From: Megaustenia siamemsis
Taxonomy: Eukaryota > Mollusca > Gastropoda > Stylommatophora > Ariophantidae
Reading direction: 5' to 3'
DNA length: 64,000 nt
Assembly (NCBI GenBank): GCA_032433765.1
Contig: JAVIAB010000124.1
Span: 73,023,746-73,087,745 of the forward strand
Positions within the stretch are counted from its first letter, which is position 1. Every line of letters starts with the position of its first letter. A program made the translations under genes and the position numbers. The notes beneath the pieces were generated by a model. It saw only the letters and a list, made by a program, of their open reading frames with translations. It was not told the DNA's origin and made no database searches. Positions 54,833 through 64,000 of this stretch are shown one piece after another.

Positions 54833-57800
54833 GGCGTCTTGACAAACGGTTGGTAGCCAGCAATCATGATAAGTCAGTAGTTTAGTAAAGCATTAGTGTC
54901 TCATACTGGGTGCTGCATTACTGATCATCTTTTCTCGTGGCTGAATTTGCCAATCCTGGACAGACAGATCCATCCACAGAACGAGCAAGGTGTACCCGAG
55001 GTACCCGGCCTTGTCTCCTTTCTCTTCCGCATTTTATATTCTGAATTTGACATCAGCACTACCTCGAAAGTTTCTGTGCTATTTTTTATGTTTGCTCTCC
55101 ATGTGCTACAATCCGCAGCCACATTTTTCCATTTCCTTTCACTTATAGAAAATTCTTTCAATGAACCCATAAAAACATCCTTATATCTCAGCACTGGTCT
55201 GTCCTTTGGCCTCTTTCCGTCCTTAAGTTCGCCATACAATATTTGTTTGGGAATTCGGTTGTTTGCTATTCTTCTTACATGGCCCAGCCAACTTAGTCTA
55301 CGAATCCTAAGTGTTACCATGATCGATGGGAGTTTGGTTCGATGTAAGATATTAGAGTTAGTTACTTTGTCCTGACATTTGATGTTTATAATCTTGCGAA
55401 GGCAACGTACATGAAAGCTGTTTAACCTTTTCTCCTGCCCTGCATAGGTAGTCTAAGTTTCTGATCCGTATAGATGTGTACTAAGCACACAACTTTGGTA
55501 AATTTGAATCTTAGTCCTGAGTGTTAAATTGGTGTTGGCCCATGCTCTATCTAAAGTTAGAGTTTGCCAAATGTGGGTGCTGCCTTTCCGATTCGGGAAT
55601 TTATTTCTTCTTCAAGGGAGACAGTGGTTGTGACCATAGAACCGAGATAGGTTAACTTTCTCACTGGTTCAAGGGGTATGTTATTTAATTCTCCTTGTTG
55701 AAGCACCGCAGTCTTCTGGATACTTATTGATAGGGAGAATAATTCACATGATCTAGCTAGATTATCTATCATTGACTGCAGGACGGATTCATCATGAGCA
55801 ACCAGTGCTGCATCATCAGCGAATAGAAGCTCATTGATTAGAGTCTCAGTTGTTTTTGATTTTCACCTCAGACGTGCAAGATTGAATAAGGAGCAGTCAG
55901 ATCTTGTACGGATGTAGATGTCTCCAGAGACGGTTTCAAACGCATTGTGTAGAAAGGCAGCTAAAAATATGCCGAATAGAGTAGGGGCAAGGACACATCC
56001 TTGTTTGACTCGACAGTTCATCTCTAAGGGCTGGGAAAATCTACCGTCGAACTTGGATGATGGCAGACATATTGTTGTAGCCATTTGGGGTGTTTATAGA
56101 ATGCATGAGCTTATTATGCACAACAAAACCCACTCCATGTAAGCGAGGCTGCTCAGGCTTTAGCCCCTGACAGAAAAAGGTGTAATTTTTTTTCCCTGAC
56201 TGAACCAAAGTCTGCAAGCCTTGTTTCCTGAAGGGCTGCAATATCAATATGTAGTCTCTGCAGACCCATGTCGATGGGGGCTGTTTTCCATATGTTTTCT
56301 ACATTCGTGAGGTTGGTGTTATTTAATCCAGGACACATGGTTCTAACGTTCCGAGTATGAGAGATTGTGTCTTCCTTCTGCTGTGTCCTAACGAGGATGG
56401 AACTGACATTTCAGCTTGCTTGCAATGGAGCAGAGTAGGGAATGAGAGAAAGGTCGAAAGGTGAAGGTCAGGGGAGACAAACAGGTAAGAGCTCACTAGG
56501 CCCACGTGAAAATTATGACAGTGAACAGGTCGTGCAAAACAGGAATGGAGACAAATGCGAAAGCGAGATTGAGGGGTTTTAAGTCAGACAAAGAATACGT
56601 TAGTTCAGTTGAGCGTTAGACCTTGCTGGGATCTGATGCAGACAGCTGTGTGTTAGTTCTGTTACAGCTGGTACTGTTGATCACGTTAGAGTTTGTTTTC
56701 AGTAAAAGGATAGAGTAGGAACGGCAGGCTCAATTTATGAGTCAGTTGTCAGTGTTAGAATAGAATAGAAGTGGTGAAATTCAGTTGTTCAATAAAGGAT
56801 GGAGTACACACAAGTGAGTTACAGTAAGAAGGACAGTGTTAAGTAATTAGTGACTAGCTAGTAGGTTAGTTACAAGGGAAAGAGTGAACGATTATGAGTT
56901 CGCTGGTAGAGACAGAGTGGGGACATTATTGGTGTCTCATTACTATAAAGTGGCGTAGTCCACGAACACTAAGTATTCAGAGATGAGTCTTTCCAGAGAG
57001 TAAGGCTATTATAACGTGTCGTAGCACACTAACCATTGGTATTTAGAGATGAGTCTTTTCAGGGAGGTAGAGCTCTTGCAACGTGTCGTAGAACACGCAT
57101 AGTGTGCTCCAAAAGTGATTACGCACTGAGTTTGACTTCAGAGGAAGTCTACATGAATGTAGTTGCGCCCAGGTGCAACGAACAGTCTATATTCGAGGAG
57201 GGAGCAATTCCCTGCTAACTTCAAGTGCAAATTCCTTTGAGGGGGTGTCATAGCACACCATAACTAGCAACAAGTGTCACTAGAGCATGCACGGGTCCTG
57301 GAACTAGGACAGAGCGAGCAGGAGGATAATTCTCTAATGAAATGCCATGTTGGCAAAGGGAAGTGTACCCTAAGTGTCCAACGATTAATATATTGCCATA
57401 CAGACGAGGGGGAGTGTGCCCTGATCGTCTACATATTGTTATGTTACCATAGTGGCGAAGGGATGGAACCCTGATCGCCAACCCATTGTGTGTAGCAGCA
57501 AGGCTGCAGAGTGTGTATGAAAGGGGCGGAATTGTCAGCCCATATGTAATCACGACTGTCAACTGTGAACTGAATTTCGAAGATGACTAAATACTCAGGA
57601 ATGTGTTTCTGAATTGTTCTTTAATGTTCTATAGTAATATCTGTACTCGTCTGTACCGGGCGTAGCAACGCCGGGAAGTTTGTCAGGCACTAATGCGGAG
57701 ACTACACTATATGATTCATTGTCTCAGCATTGATGCAATCAAGGTGAGCGACGCCACTGGTGGGCACGGTCGCACTATCAAACAGTTGTTGTTCGGTCTA

Positions 57801-57985
57801 TCGACTCAGTCCAGCATTGTCCTTGACTGGTGACGAACGAACCCGGGTAAGAGCGGTAACCGTCTATAGCTATGCCTGGGTCAATAATATGGAGATAATG
57901 CTTTGCCCAAAACGCACTACCCCTCTCTCATCACCTCGTTGAAGCGTTCCGAAGGAGGGACTAGGTCCTTACGTCCGGAAACAAA
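54833..57985 (-). mobile_element. LINE-D, near full length, interrupted by a 1.44 kb insertion
   Basis: Minus strand. 5' part 57985-57869 and 56429-56090 (endonuclease start, LTNVEN); RT 56084-55560 (MNCRVKQGCVLAPTLFGIFL, later LVAHDESVLQ-like decayed FADD region, MIDNLARSCELFSLSISIQK, LTYLGSMVTTTVSLEEEI); C-terminus 55320-54925 (SWLGHVRRIANNRIPKQILY, CSFCGWICLSRIGKFSHEKR zinc block); 3' tail gtcaagacgccacaggtcat. The central endonuclease is largely deleted. Confidence 0.75.
56430..57868. mobile_element. Unclassified 1.44 kb insertion in LINE-D (candidate solo LTR)
   Basis: LINE-D sequence cagcttgcttgc (to 56429) resumes as ctatgcctggg at 57868-57870, as the uninterrupted copy at 10930-10960 shows. 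The insert has an imperfect ~80-bp internal tandem repeat (tattcagagatgagtctttc at 56970, tatttagagatgagtctttt at 57049) and cgtgtcgtagNacac motifs. No ORF beyond ~100 residues; none recognised. A solo LTR or non-autonomous DNA element would fit; I see no clear TG...CA ends. Confidence 0.55.
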
Positions 57986-58973
57986 AATAGTACAGACATA
58001 AATAATAAATTAATGTAAGTTTCCTAAGTAATAAACTCTGGAAATATTTTTTTGGAAAATCTGGCAGAGTTTTCGGAAAAATCTGGCTGCAAATAGCTGG
58101 TTTTTTTCTCTAGTTTAGCGGATTGACTCCGAGAGCTATTGGCAACCATGACTGAAACCGAACTCTGTCAACAGTTAGTGCGTAATAGACTAATACAAAC
58201 AGTTAAAGGTGTAAATGTAACTGTGTTCCATTTGGAGTGCGACGAAGGAATGAACATAACAAACAATCTAAGTGGTCGAACCGGCAGCAGAAGACACATG
58301 AAGCACAGACAAAAAGTTAAGTAGTATTACATTGATTGATATGTATATACTTTACATACATATATATATATACTATTGTATGTGCAGAAATTAAATAGTT
58401 AAACTAAAATAGTTTAGTATAGTACATATAATTAAGAACAGGCCATTATTATAAGAGAAACAATAGAATGGCAGGAATAACACAAGAAGCCTACATGTGG
58501 CAAACAATACAGAAAATGGGGGAAACAAGAGACAAGTTAGGAAATAATAAGTAGTACATTGGCATGTTAATGCGCAACAAAAGTGCAAAAAGACGCACCA
58601 AAACAGCACCAAAGATAATGGATTTTGCACCGAAAATGCACCGTGCCAAAAAAAAAAAATTATTTTTTTTCCGCCAATTCGTCGAAAACGTGGAAATTTA
58701 TTATTTTCTTTTTTTATTTTGGGGGGGGGGGGATCGCCTCTTTGTCGATATCTCAGGTAAAAAGGCCACATGACAAAGGGGGGATTATGTCAAGGGCTGA
58801 CAAAGGTGGAGGATTATGTCACGGGTGGCTTGTGTGCCCGGCTGACGTGGACAGGTGAAAAAAGGATGAAAGATTGAAAGAGTATTTTAAAGATGAAAGA
58901 GTAAAGATGTGAAAGATGTAAATTTTAAAAAATTCTAAATTATTAAAAAAAATTAATTAAAAAATATAAAAAA
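57986..58973. other. No gene recognised
   Basis: Contains a 61-residue frame (58139-58324) without known domain, poly-A and poly-G runs (58649-58732), and AT-rich stretches. Nothing further to support. Confidence 0.4.
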
Positions 58974-59047
58974 GGCTCCCACCGGGAATCGAACACCCGA
59001 CTCCCGCGTGGCAAGTGAGAATACTTACCACTATACTACCGGCAGCC
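58974..59047 (-). tRNA. tRNA-Gly(GCC)-like gene, possibly a pseudogene
   Basis: Minus strand. A box tagtatagtggtaagtat, anticodon loop ttGCCac between ctcac and gcggg, B box gtgttcgattcccgg, and a TTTTTT Pol III terminator straight after the 3' end (ggtgggagccttttttat). The acceptor stem pairs as gctgccg with tgggagc (one mismatch, one wobble). The T-arm carries two extra bases beside the loop, and one anticodon-stem pair is A-C. It could be a real but diverged tRNA or a tRNA pseudogene. CCA is not encoded. Confidence 0.5.
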
Positions 59048-59754
59048 ACAGAATTAGAGGCTAAAAGCGCCAGGTGACTCGTGACTTTGTTGGTGCTCGA
59101 CAGCTATCTCTTGCGGTCTCGCGGACTAGGTAAATATTGTTCCGATGAAAAAGCGAAGTAGAAATTTAAGAATGTGTTATTTACGTTTAAGAATATTAAA
59201 ATGAATGATAAATTTATTTAAAATGAACGCGATTTCCGGAGGTGTCCAGTGTTCTGGTTGTTAGCAGACTTTATAGTTGTAGTAAGGTGACGTAGGTTGT
59301 TTTATTAGTCCAGGTTGTTAGACGACCACCTAATGTCCACTCATCGATAGTAGGTGTGAACTGGGTATGGTTTTTGGTCTCGCCAAACTAGCCGTGGTCT
59401 AAACCCGATTGTTATGAAAAAAAAAAGAAAACGGGCTTATTTTAAAAATGCTAAAAATCAATATTTAAAAACTTAAATGAAGGGAAATTTAAAAATATAG
59501 GCGATCTCGTATATCTATGCTACTGGTCGGCACACCCTCGTCGGGTCGCGGATCGGGTCGGCGCGGGGCTCGGGGCTCTGGTCGGCGCGGAGATCGGGGT
59601 TCGGGCAACATCATCATGTGTAGTAAGGTGTGCTAACATTAAATAGTGACGCTCTCTCTCTCTCTCTCTCTCTTTCACATTCATGGTAAAGCAAAACAAA
59701 ATTCGTTCTATATTTCACAGCTTTATTATTAATACAACAAATATATTTATAAAT

Positions 59755-59796
<42 letters not shown>

Positions 59797-59826
59797 TACT
59801 GTCCGGTTGTTGATAATTTTAATCGT
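59048..59826. other. Non-coding region with GC-rich patch and microsatellites
   Basis: A GC-rich patch with recurring gtcggcgcgg (59527-59605), then (CT)n at 59651-59673 and (TA)n at 59758-59790. The boundary of the Polinton probably lies here, but I could not find its terminal inverted repeat. Confidence 0.4.
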
Positions 59827-60081
59827 CTAGGTTTCCTCCCTCCTGTTTTGGTGGTAGTTTGTTTGTGTTAAATGCCTAACAAACACAGGTGCATAGGAAG
59901 TTTCATTAGCCTTCAAAACACAACCGCCCTCCATTTTGACAAAACCTTGATCAAAGCTGGAATAGGTAATTGGTGGTTCTGCTGAAACACCAGGGACATC
60001 CATATTGGCTGCCAGATCTGTCGTCTGATTAACAAGAGTTCCTTTGGTTAATACGAAGTCGAAATAGCACGGGGCGAGCAA
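59827..60081 (-). CDS. Unrecognised ORF next to the Polinton protease
   Basis: An 84-residue minus frame with LNVQTTDL-like text (TLVNQTTDLAANMDVPGVSA) and SFDQGFVKMEGGCVLKANET. I recognise no domain. It begins where the protease frame decays, so it may be a Polinton gene, the out-of-frame end of one, or chance. Low confidence. Confidence 0.3.
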   Translation of the reverse strand: MLAPCYFDFVLTKGTLVNQTTDLAANMDVPGVSAEPPITYSSFDQGFVKMEGGCVLKANETSYAPVFVRHLTQTNYHQNRREET

Positions 60082-60104
60082 ACGATAATGATACGGTGGT
60101 TTAT

Positions 60105-60480
60105 GTGCTGTCTCGATGAAAAAGGTATGAGAATTCTGTTAAGCTTCGCGCCACGACACTTAAGAAGTATATAATAAACACAATATAGACCGCACGTGCT
60201 GCTAAACAAATCTTGCAACTCCCGTGGGTTGTAGCCGAATGGAACGTGTGAGTTTCGCTCTGTAAAGTTTAAAATATCCACGTGTCTGGGAGGCAAACCG
60301 TAGGAATCGAAATATTCACATTCGCCGAGACCGTTGTAAAAGAGGGCCACCCAATGCTCACCAGGTTCGTGTGCCGGGTAGGTGTTTTTGACAAAGGCCG
60401 CGGTCGCCGTTGAATCGATGCTGGGCGGTAAGTGGTTTCGTGGAATGACACTAACAAGGGAACAACGTCAAACGAAAATA
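60105..60480 (-). pseudogene. Polinton adenain-like cysteine protease, broken
   Basis: Minus strand: the catalytic His is at 60354-60356 in a G-E-H-W-V-A-L context; the acidic residue follows in ECEYFDSYGLPP; the nucleophile Cys lies in FSSTCGLYCVYYILLKCRG. This His-Asp-Cys order and spacing match adenovirus-type (C5/Ulp1-like) proteases of Polintons, which cut virion precursors. Upstream of about 60470 the frame is lost, and the C-terminus ends in unrelated residues, so the gene is decayed. Confidence 0.75.
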
Positions 60481-60589
60481 TCCAACATCAAAAGGTTGTA
60501 AATCTCCCTCGTGTTCATCTTCTTTCTCTGAAACGGCGAAGTCTGTTAGAATCTGCCTTGTCTTGGACACTTCAAGCACTGAGTTCAAC

Positions 60590-61125
60590 TCAGTAGGGAG
60601 TAGTTGTGGGAGCGGCAAACTTGAGTTCTATCGACAAGGGTCCGCTTGTGGCTAGCTCAAAATTGGAGCCTTCCAGTAGGCTGGATGAAAGGTCAAAACC
60701 AAATAGACAAAATCCGTCCTTGAACTCTATGTAATCAACGTTATTCCCAGCGTCTTTACCAATCAGACCCATGGCCATATTTGTACCAAAAAAGCTCTTG
60801 CGTATTGATTTCGTTCAAAGTCCATAGTTAGAGGCTTTCCCGAGATATATTTCCCGTCGACCGTCAGGTTCATATAAATCAGACCAAAGTGTTGAAAATT
60901 GAACGGGTTAGCTGTATAAACACCATTAAACGCACTGGCCGTAATCAGACCTATCACTATACGGGTTGGTGTTTGAGACAAAAATAAATTGTCTTGACTG
61001 TGGGAGAACATCTCGCTAGCGATGGAAAATGTCTTGATGGTAACCCTCTTGATCGGGTACCATGCATTCCCGTTTAAAAGAGCCTTTTCGTGGGCCAGAG
61101 AAATCGCGGGGTTAGCTTAGCTTTC
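60590..61125 (-). pseudogene. Polinton capsid-like protein, C-terminal half, frameshifted
   Basis: Minus strand. An open stretch from about 61120 (LAHEKALLNGNAWYPIKRV) through ORF 60763-61011 (TPTRIVIGLITASAFNGVYT, FNFQHFGLIYMNLTVDGKYI) shifts frame near 60775 to ORF 60590-60778 (VDYIEFKDGFCLFGFDLSSS, SGPLSIELKFAAP). This wording belongs to a protein often annotated F54H12.2-like in invertebrates and seen in Polintons. I take it to be the jelly-roll capsid protein, probably the major one, from memory of the family. The N-terminal half is missing at 61125. Confidence 0.6.
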
Positions 61126-61274
61126 CTGACCACGAGCGCGGCGTAGGTGATAACACTCTTATAACCCACAGAGCTATCGTGAGCAATCAATACAATTTAT
61201 TTCCGGTCTGCGATCGTTACCCTATGCTATAGTCATTGAAAACGCCTTCGTGTAAGACACTGCTACAATAGCTA

Positions 61275-61370
61275 ATTTTTAAGTTAGCTGCGTGGCAGTG
61301 TGCCAAGCGTTCGGCTTCTCGTGGCAAGGCGCGGTGCCAGGGAGTACGGGTTCGATCCCGCTTCGGACCA
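61275..61370 (+). repeat. tRNA-like sequence (SINE head or tRNA pseudogene)
   Basis: Plus strand: A box-like ttagctgcgtggcagtgtgc, then a long arm, then the B box gggttcgatcccgcttcgg and, 15 bases on, a T-run (61384-61390). It sits between the Polinton integrase and capsid genes, pointing the other way. It does not match the SINE family above. Confidence 0.45.
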
Positions 61371-61503
61371 TATATTGTTCTTCGTTTTTTTCTGTTGTTT
61401 GTCTGTCAATTTTTCCGAGTGCTAACACATACTTCTTTGTTCTATTATTCCCTATTCTCCAAAAGTTCCCACTTCCTCTTCTTTTCTTCTTCTTCTCTCA
61501 TCT

Positions 61504-62573
61504 CTAGTTTTTGTATCTGACAATGTCCTTGGTCGGTATCCAAGTGTTAAATGAGGAATCGTACATAAACCATTTGACTAAACTCTGTTTCCGCCCAAAT
61601 GATGTGCGACGCTCGGTTATGATACTCTCGATTCTGTACTCGTGCTTGTCTCCAACTTTTTGAATTTCTGGTGTGTAGAATGACCCTTCTATCTCATCGC
61701 CCTTATCGTCTTTCAACACATATGTAACGGGGTTTATTTCATTTACTCGACTGATGGAAAACAGTTCCTCCGTCGAAGCCGGGACATAACTCTTTTTAAA
61801 ATTGGCTCTGCCCAGGACCAGTCTAACTCGATCACCAGGCTTATACAGTGGTCTTTCAAATTTAAAGTTGCGTTTGCTATTATACAACGTGTTCCATACC
61901 TGTTCTTGATTGTCTGCGTTGACGTCGACCGGTGCCATTTTTATACTTCTGTGATACGAATGGTTATAACTTCGAAGTAGGGCGGGTAGGACTCGGACAT
62001 AAGACAGTTGATTGGATTTCATGAAATATCGCCACATCCGTTGTTTCAGAGTCCTATTAAAGCGTTCCACCACGGCGGCCTTAATATTTCGTTCTGTGTA
62101 GTGAAAAAGTGAACGTTGTTGTCAGCGAGGAATTTCTGAAATGTTCTGTTCAGAAACTCTGACCCTTTATCCGTTTGAAAACTCGCGGGTTTCCCATCGA
62201 GAAATATCTTACCGATGGCTTCCACTAAGGATTTCCCCGTTTTGGTTCGTATCGGTACAGACCACGCGAATTTACTGAAAACGTCCACGCAAAAAACCAA
62301 ATAGGAATACCCATCGTTGTGGTTTTTCAAATGTCTCAAATCAATTAGGTCTGCCTGATATTGCTGTTGGGGGCCACTCGTTATAATGGGACGCCTTTCA
62401 AATCTGCGACGAATTGGTTTATGAAGGGTATAGGTATCCTGATGACTCAACCATTGTTTGATCTTTGCGAGTCCTTGTTTGGTGTTACGTTGCAGGGCCC
62501 TTGCACCACTATACGCCCCTGGTCGACTAGGGTCAAAGTAATGACGTCTCAATATTTTCTCCACCGTTCCCAT
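61504..62573 (-). pseudogene. Polinton integrase (retroviral-type rve with chromodomain), one frameshift
   Basis: Minus strand. ORF 62046-62573 has the N-terminal KILRRHYFDPSRPGAYSGA and SHQDTYTLHKPIRRRF, then the catalytic core: YQADLIDL with Asp75 and FQTDKGSEF with Asp135. A frameshift near 62085-62095 moves the reading to ORF 61504-62073, which starts at VERFNRTLKQRMWRYF and holds the Glu. After HRSIKMAPVDVNADN come a beta-rich part (FERPLYKPGDRVRLVLGRAN) and a C-terminal chromodomain-like VKWFMYDSSFNTWIPTKDIV. This is the enzyme that inserts Polinton DNA into the genome. Catalytic residues survive but not in one frame. Confidence 0.88.
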
Positions 62574-62599
62574 TTTGGTGTTGGGATTCCCCTCTTTCT

Positions 62600-63012
62600 T
62601 TTTTAGGTCTCAGTTTATAGGTGGTTACGGGCGGAGTGGTTTCATTACCTAGCTTTGGGGTTTCCGGTGGTGGTGGTGTCTTGGTCTGCTCTGGTGATAC
62701 CTCGATTGATGGTGGTGGTGGTGGTGGAGAAGGTGTTTTTTTCTGTTGCCTTGTTCTATTGAATGAGGTCGACCGAGCCCAAATGAGCGTCGTTTATACT
62801 GCTCTAATCTAGTTAAATATTGATGCAGGGCACGTTGGTACACTCTGGCCCTATCAGCGGGTGCTAAATCATCGCGGAATAGGATACGTTGCATTTCATC
62901 ATCTAAATCTCTCAAGTTGTCACCGATCGCCTCGGGTGGGGTATACGTACTACTAGTCTGTTCAAGACCCTCGAGGAATCGAGGATCCATCAAAATAATT
63001 TTTTTTGGCCAT
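62600..63012 (-). pseudogene. Polinton small conserved ORF with proline-rich tail
   Basis: ORF 62649-62993 begins MMDPRFLEGLEQTSSTYTPP, followed by NLRDLDDEMQRILFRDDLAP and a helical YQRALHQYLTRLEQYKRRSF. The usual start is probably ~20 bases upstream, at the Met in the atggcc before a run of eight A's, where an extra A breaks the frame. Near 62760 the frame slips and the expected proline-rich tail is read as a His-rich one. In other Polintons I recall a similar small protein between the pX-like gene and the integrase; its role is unknown to me. Confidence 0.5.
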
Positions 63013-63336
63013 TGTTACGAACCTAGTACTCCACCGAGGACACTTAATATAGGACGGAGCACCTATGAACCCACCGCTTTGTAGAATCTCTTTCCGCCGC
63101 TTAAGACTCGGTTTCTTTTTAGTGAGAAGTCTCAACTTGTTCTTGTGTCGACGTAGCTCGCACTTCTGTCGCTGAGTGAGTCTAACATTACCTTTTAATA
63201 TGTTATGACAACACTCGCACAAAAAGTTAATGAGTTTGGGAGAGGCTGTTTTTAATATGGCTCTTAAACTGCTCGACGAGGCGGCGAGCATACATTTCAA
63301 CATTTCACCGTGCCGTCTAAGTGATTCATCACACAT
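63012..63336 (-). pseudogene. Polinton pX-like virion core protein, tail frameshifted
   Basis: ORF 62962-63336 reads a basic protein with SPKLINFLCECCHNILKGNV, LTQRQKCELRRHKNKLRLLT and a Lys/Arg-rich KKKPSLKRRKEILQSGGF. In Polintons and adintoviruses a small basic protein with a GGF box before a hydrophobic glycine-rich tail is likened to adenovirus pX/mu. Here the reading frame shifts just after GGF (near 63055), and the hydrophobic tail continues in another frame. So the gene is broken at its C-terminus. The assignment rests on family memory and motif shape. Confidence 0.6.
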
Positions 63337-63342
63337 GATTCT

Positions 63343-63978
63343 CTACTTTGGCACGTAGACGATTTGTCTCTCCCCTGGGAATATTTTTGTTCTCAACCTA
63401 AGATTATCAGGTGTGTCCTGACGAAGATCGACCAGCAAATAACCGAGAGGAGACGCTGTCGCGTACTTAAAACTATCTTGGAGGTACCCCACCTGCCCTG
63501 GGAACATTTGTTTAGCCAGATTGATAATTTGACTCCCGTCTCTCGGGTTCTTGAAAAGGACTAAATAGTGCGCATTGAGACTTATAGTTCGATGTTCTTT
63601 ATTTTTTCCGAATAGATTTTGAACAATGTACATCACACTAATATCTCTGTGATGACTACCTTTGGTGAATAATTTTGTTACCCGCTCGTCCGTCTCAGAC
63701 ATCATGTCATCGATGACGATCAGTCTTCTCTTCTTACTACCTTCCAATTTATCGACTTCTGGTAGACCCTCGATAAATCTCACTGACTCCATATTCTCGT
63801 ATATCGGTTGCCATTCCGCAGAACACCTTATAACTTCCTCCGGTACGGGGACAGCTAACTCGTGAAGGTTCTTTATAAACTTTTGCACATATACCATTTT
63901 CACACACCCTGTAGGACCGGCTATCAGAGCTGTGAAGGGATGATTCCATCGGGGATCCATCCTCACAAGTGCTACCAC
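63343..63978 (-). CDS. Polinton packaging ATPase (FtsK/A32-type), P-loop degenerate
   Basis: An open frame of 211 residues. DPRWNHPFTALIAGPTG leads into the Walker A site, here GPTGCVKM (residues 21-28), which lacks the second glycine and final Thr/Ser of a canonical GxTGxGK[ST]. Walker B is RRLIVIDDMM with Asp90-Asp91. Later come YIVQNLF, a polar Asn/Gln sensor region, and SLNAHYLVLFKNPRDGSQI. The family (A32/FtsK/HerA) pumps DNA into virions. The two P-loop changes probably abolish ATP binding although the frame is intact. The start may lie further upstream beyond 63978. Length is close to normal for Polinton ATPases. Confidence 0.85.
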   Translation of the reverse strand: MVALVRMDPRWNHPFTALIAGPTGCVKMVYVQKFIKNLHELAVPVPEEVIRCSAEWQPIYENMESVRFIEGLPEVDKLEGSKKRRLIVIDDMMSETDERVTKLFTKGSHHRDISVMYIVQNLFGKNKEHRTISLNAHYLVLFKNPRDGSQIINLAKQMFPGQVGYLQDSFKYATASPLGYLLVDLRQDTPDNLRLRTKIFPGERQIVYVPK

Positions 63979-64000
63979 TTTAGTGATTATACCAACAACA

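Noticed and set aside
58564..58858. Overlapping ORFs with long aromatic and Gly runs
   Set aside because: They come from poly-A/poly-T and poly-G runs at 58649-58732.
60269..60457. Separate small gene upstream of the protease
   Set aside because: It overlaps the protease coding region in a different frame; the protease frame there has the catalytic His.

Overview
This window reads as nuclear DNA of an invertebrate metazoan. It is AT-rich, almost free of host genes, and packed with decayed non-LTR retrotransposons, a tRNA-derived SINE, a hAT transposon, a giant foldback element and part of a Polinton/Maverick. The one convincing host piece is an exon of a phospholipase C beta-like C-terminal coiled coil with usable splice sites (38975-39246, minus). 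A mollusc or other lophotrochozoan is my guess from the mix of element types; no sequence feature proves it. Labels such as LINE-A are mine, and clade names are tentative.

Layout. 0-4.6 kb: LINE-A and LINE-J scraps plus two copies of a 1.0-1.2 kb unit ((CT)n + 340 bp module + minisatellite) and a short EGF-like piece. 5-13 kb: LINE-A, LINE-D, LINE-E and LINE-C fragments with copies of a non-coding family (Z) inserted in them. 13.7-18.3 kb: one LINE-A copy split by a 2.75 kb LINE-B, which is bounded by perfect 53-bp direct repeats. 18.3-26.5 kb: Z, an intact 518-aa LINE-C reverse-transcriptase ORF, an internally deleted LINE-C with an 11-bp target-site duplication, and a SINE, inserted into older LINE-N and LINE-Q copies. 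27.1-32.6 kb: a 5.4 kb non-coding foldback element sitting inside a LINE-J tail. 32.6-43.4 kb: Z, LINE-M, SINE, LINE-P, LINE-A, the PLC-beta exon, LINE-B and LINE-J pieces. 43.4-48.6 kb: a long LINE-J, then LINE-K split by LINE-D. 48.7-52.8 kb: inverted LINE-A and SINE pieces, the 5' half of LINE-C, and a hAT transposase split by LINE-A. 52.9-58 kb: third copy of the CT-module, Z, LINE-A2, and a LINE-D carrying a 1.44 kb unknown insertion. 59-64 kb: a tRNA-Gly-like gene and a Polinton segment on the minus strand (ATPase, pX-like core protein, small conserved ORF, integrase with chromodomain, capsid and protease pieces).

Most genes here do not work together as host functions. What can be read is a history of insertions. 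LINE machinery probably mobilised the SINE: five of six copies have 10-17 bp target-site duplications. The Polinton genes once formed a self-synthesising, virus-like transposon, but several are frameshifted and the ATPase P-loop is degenerate, so this copy is probably dead.
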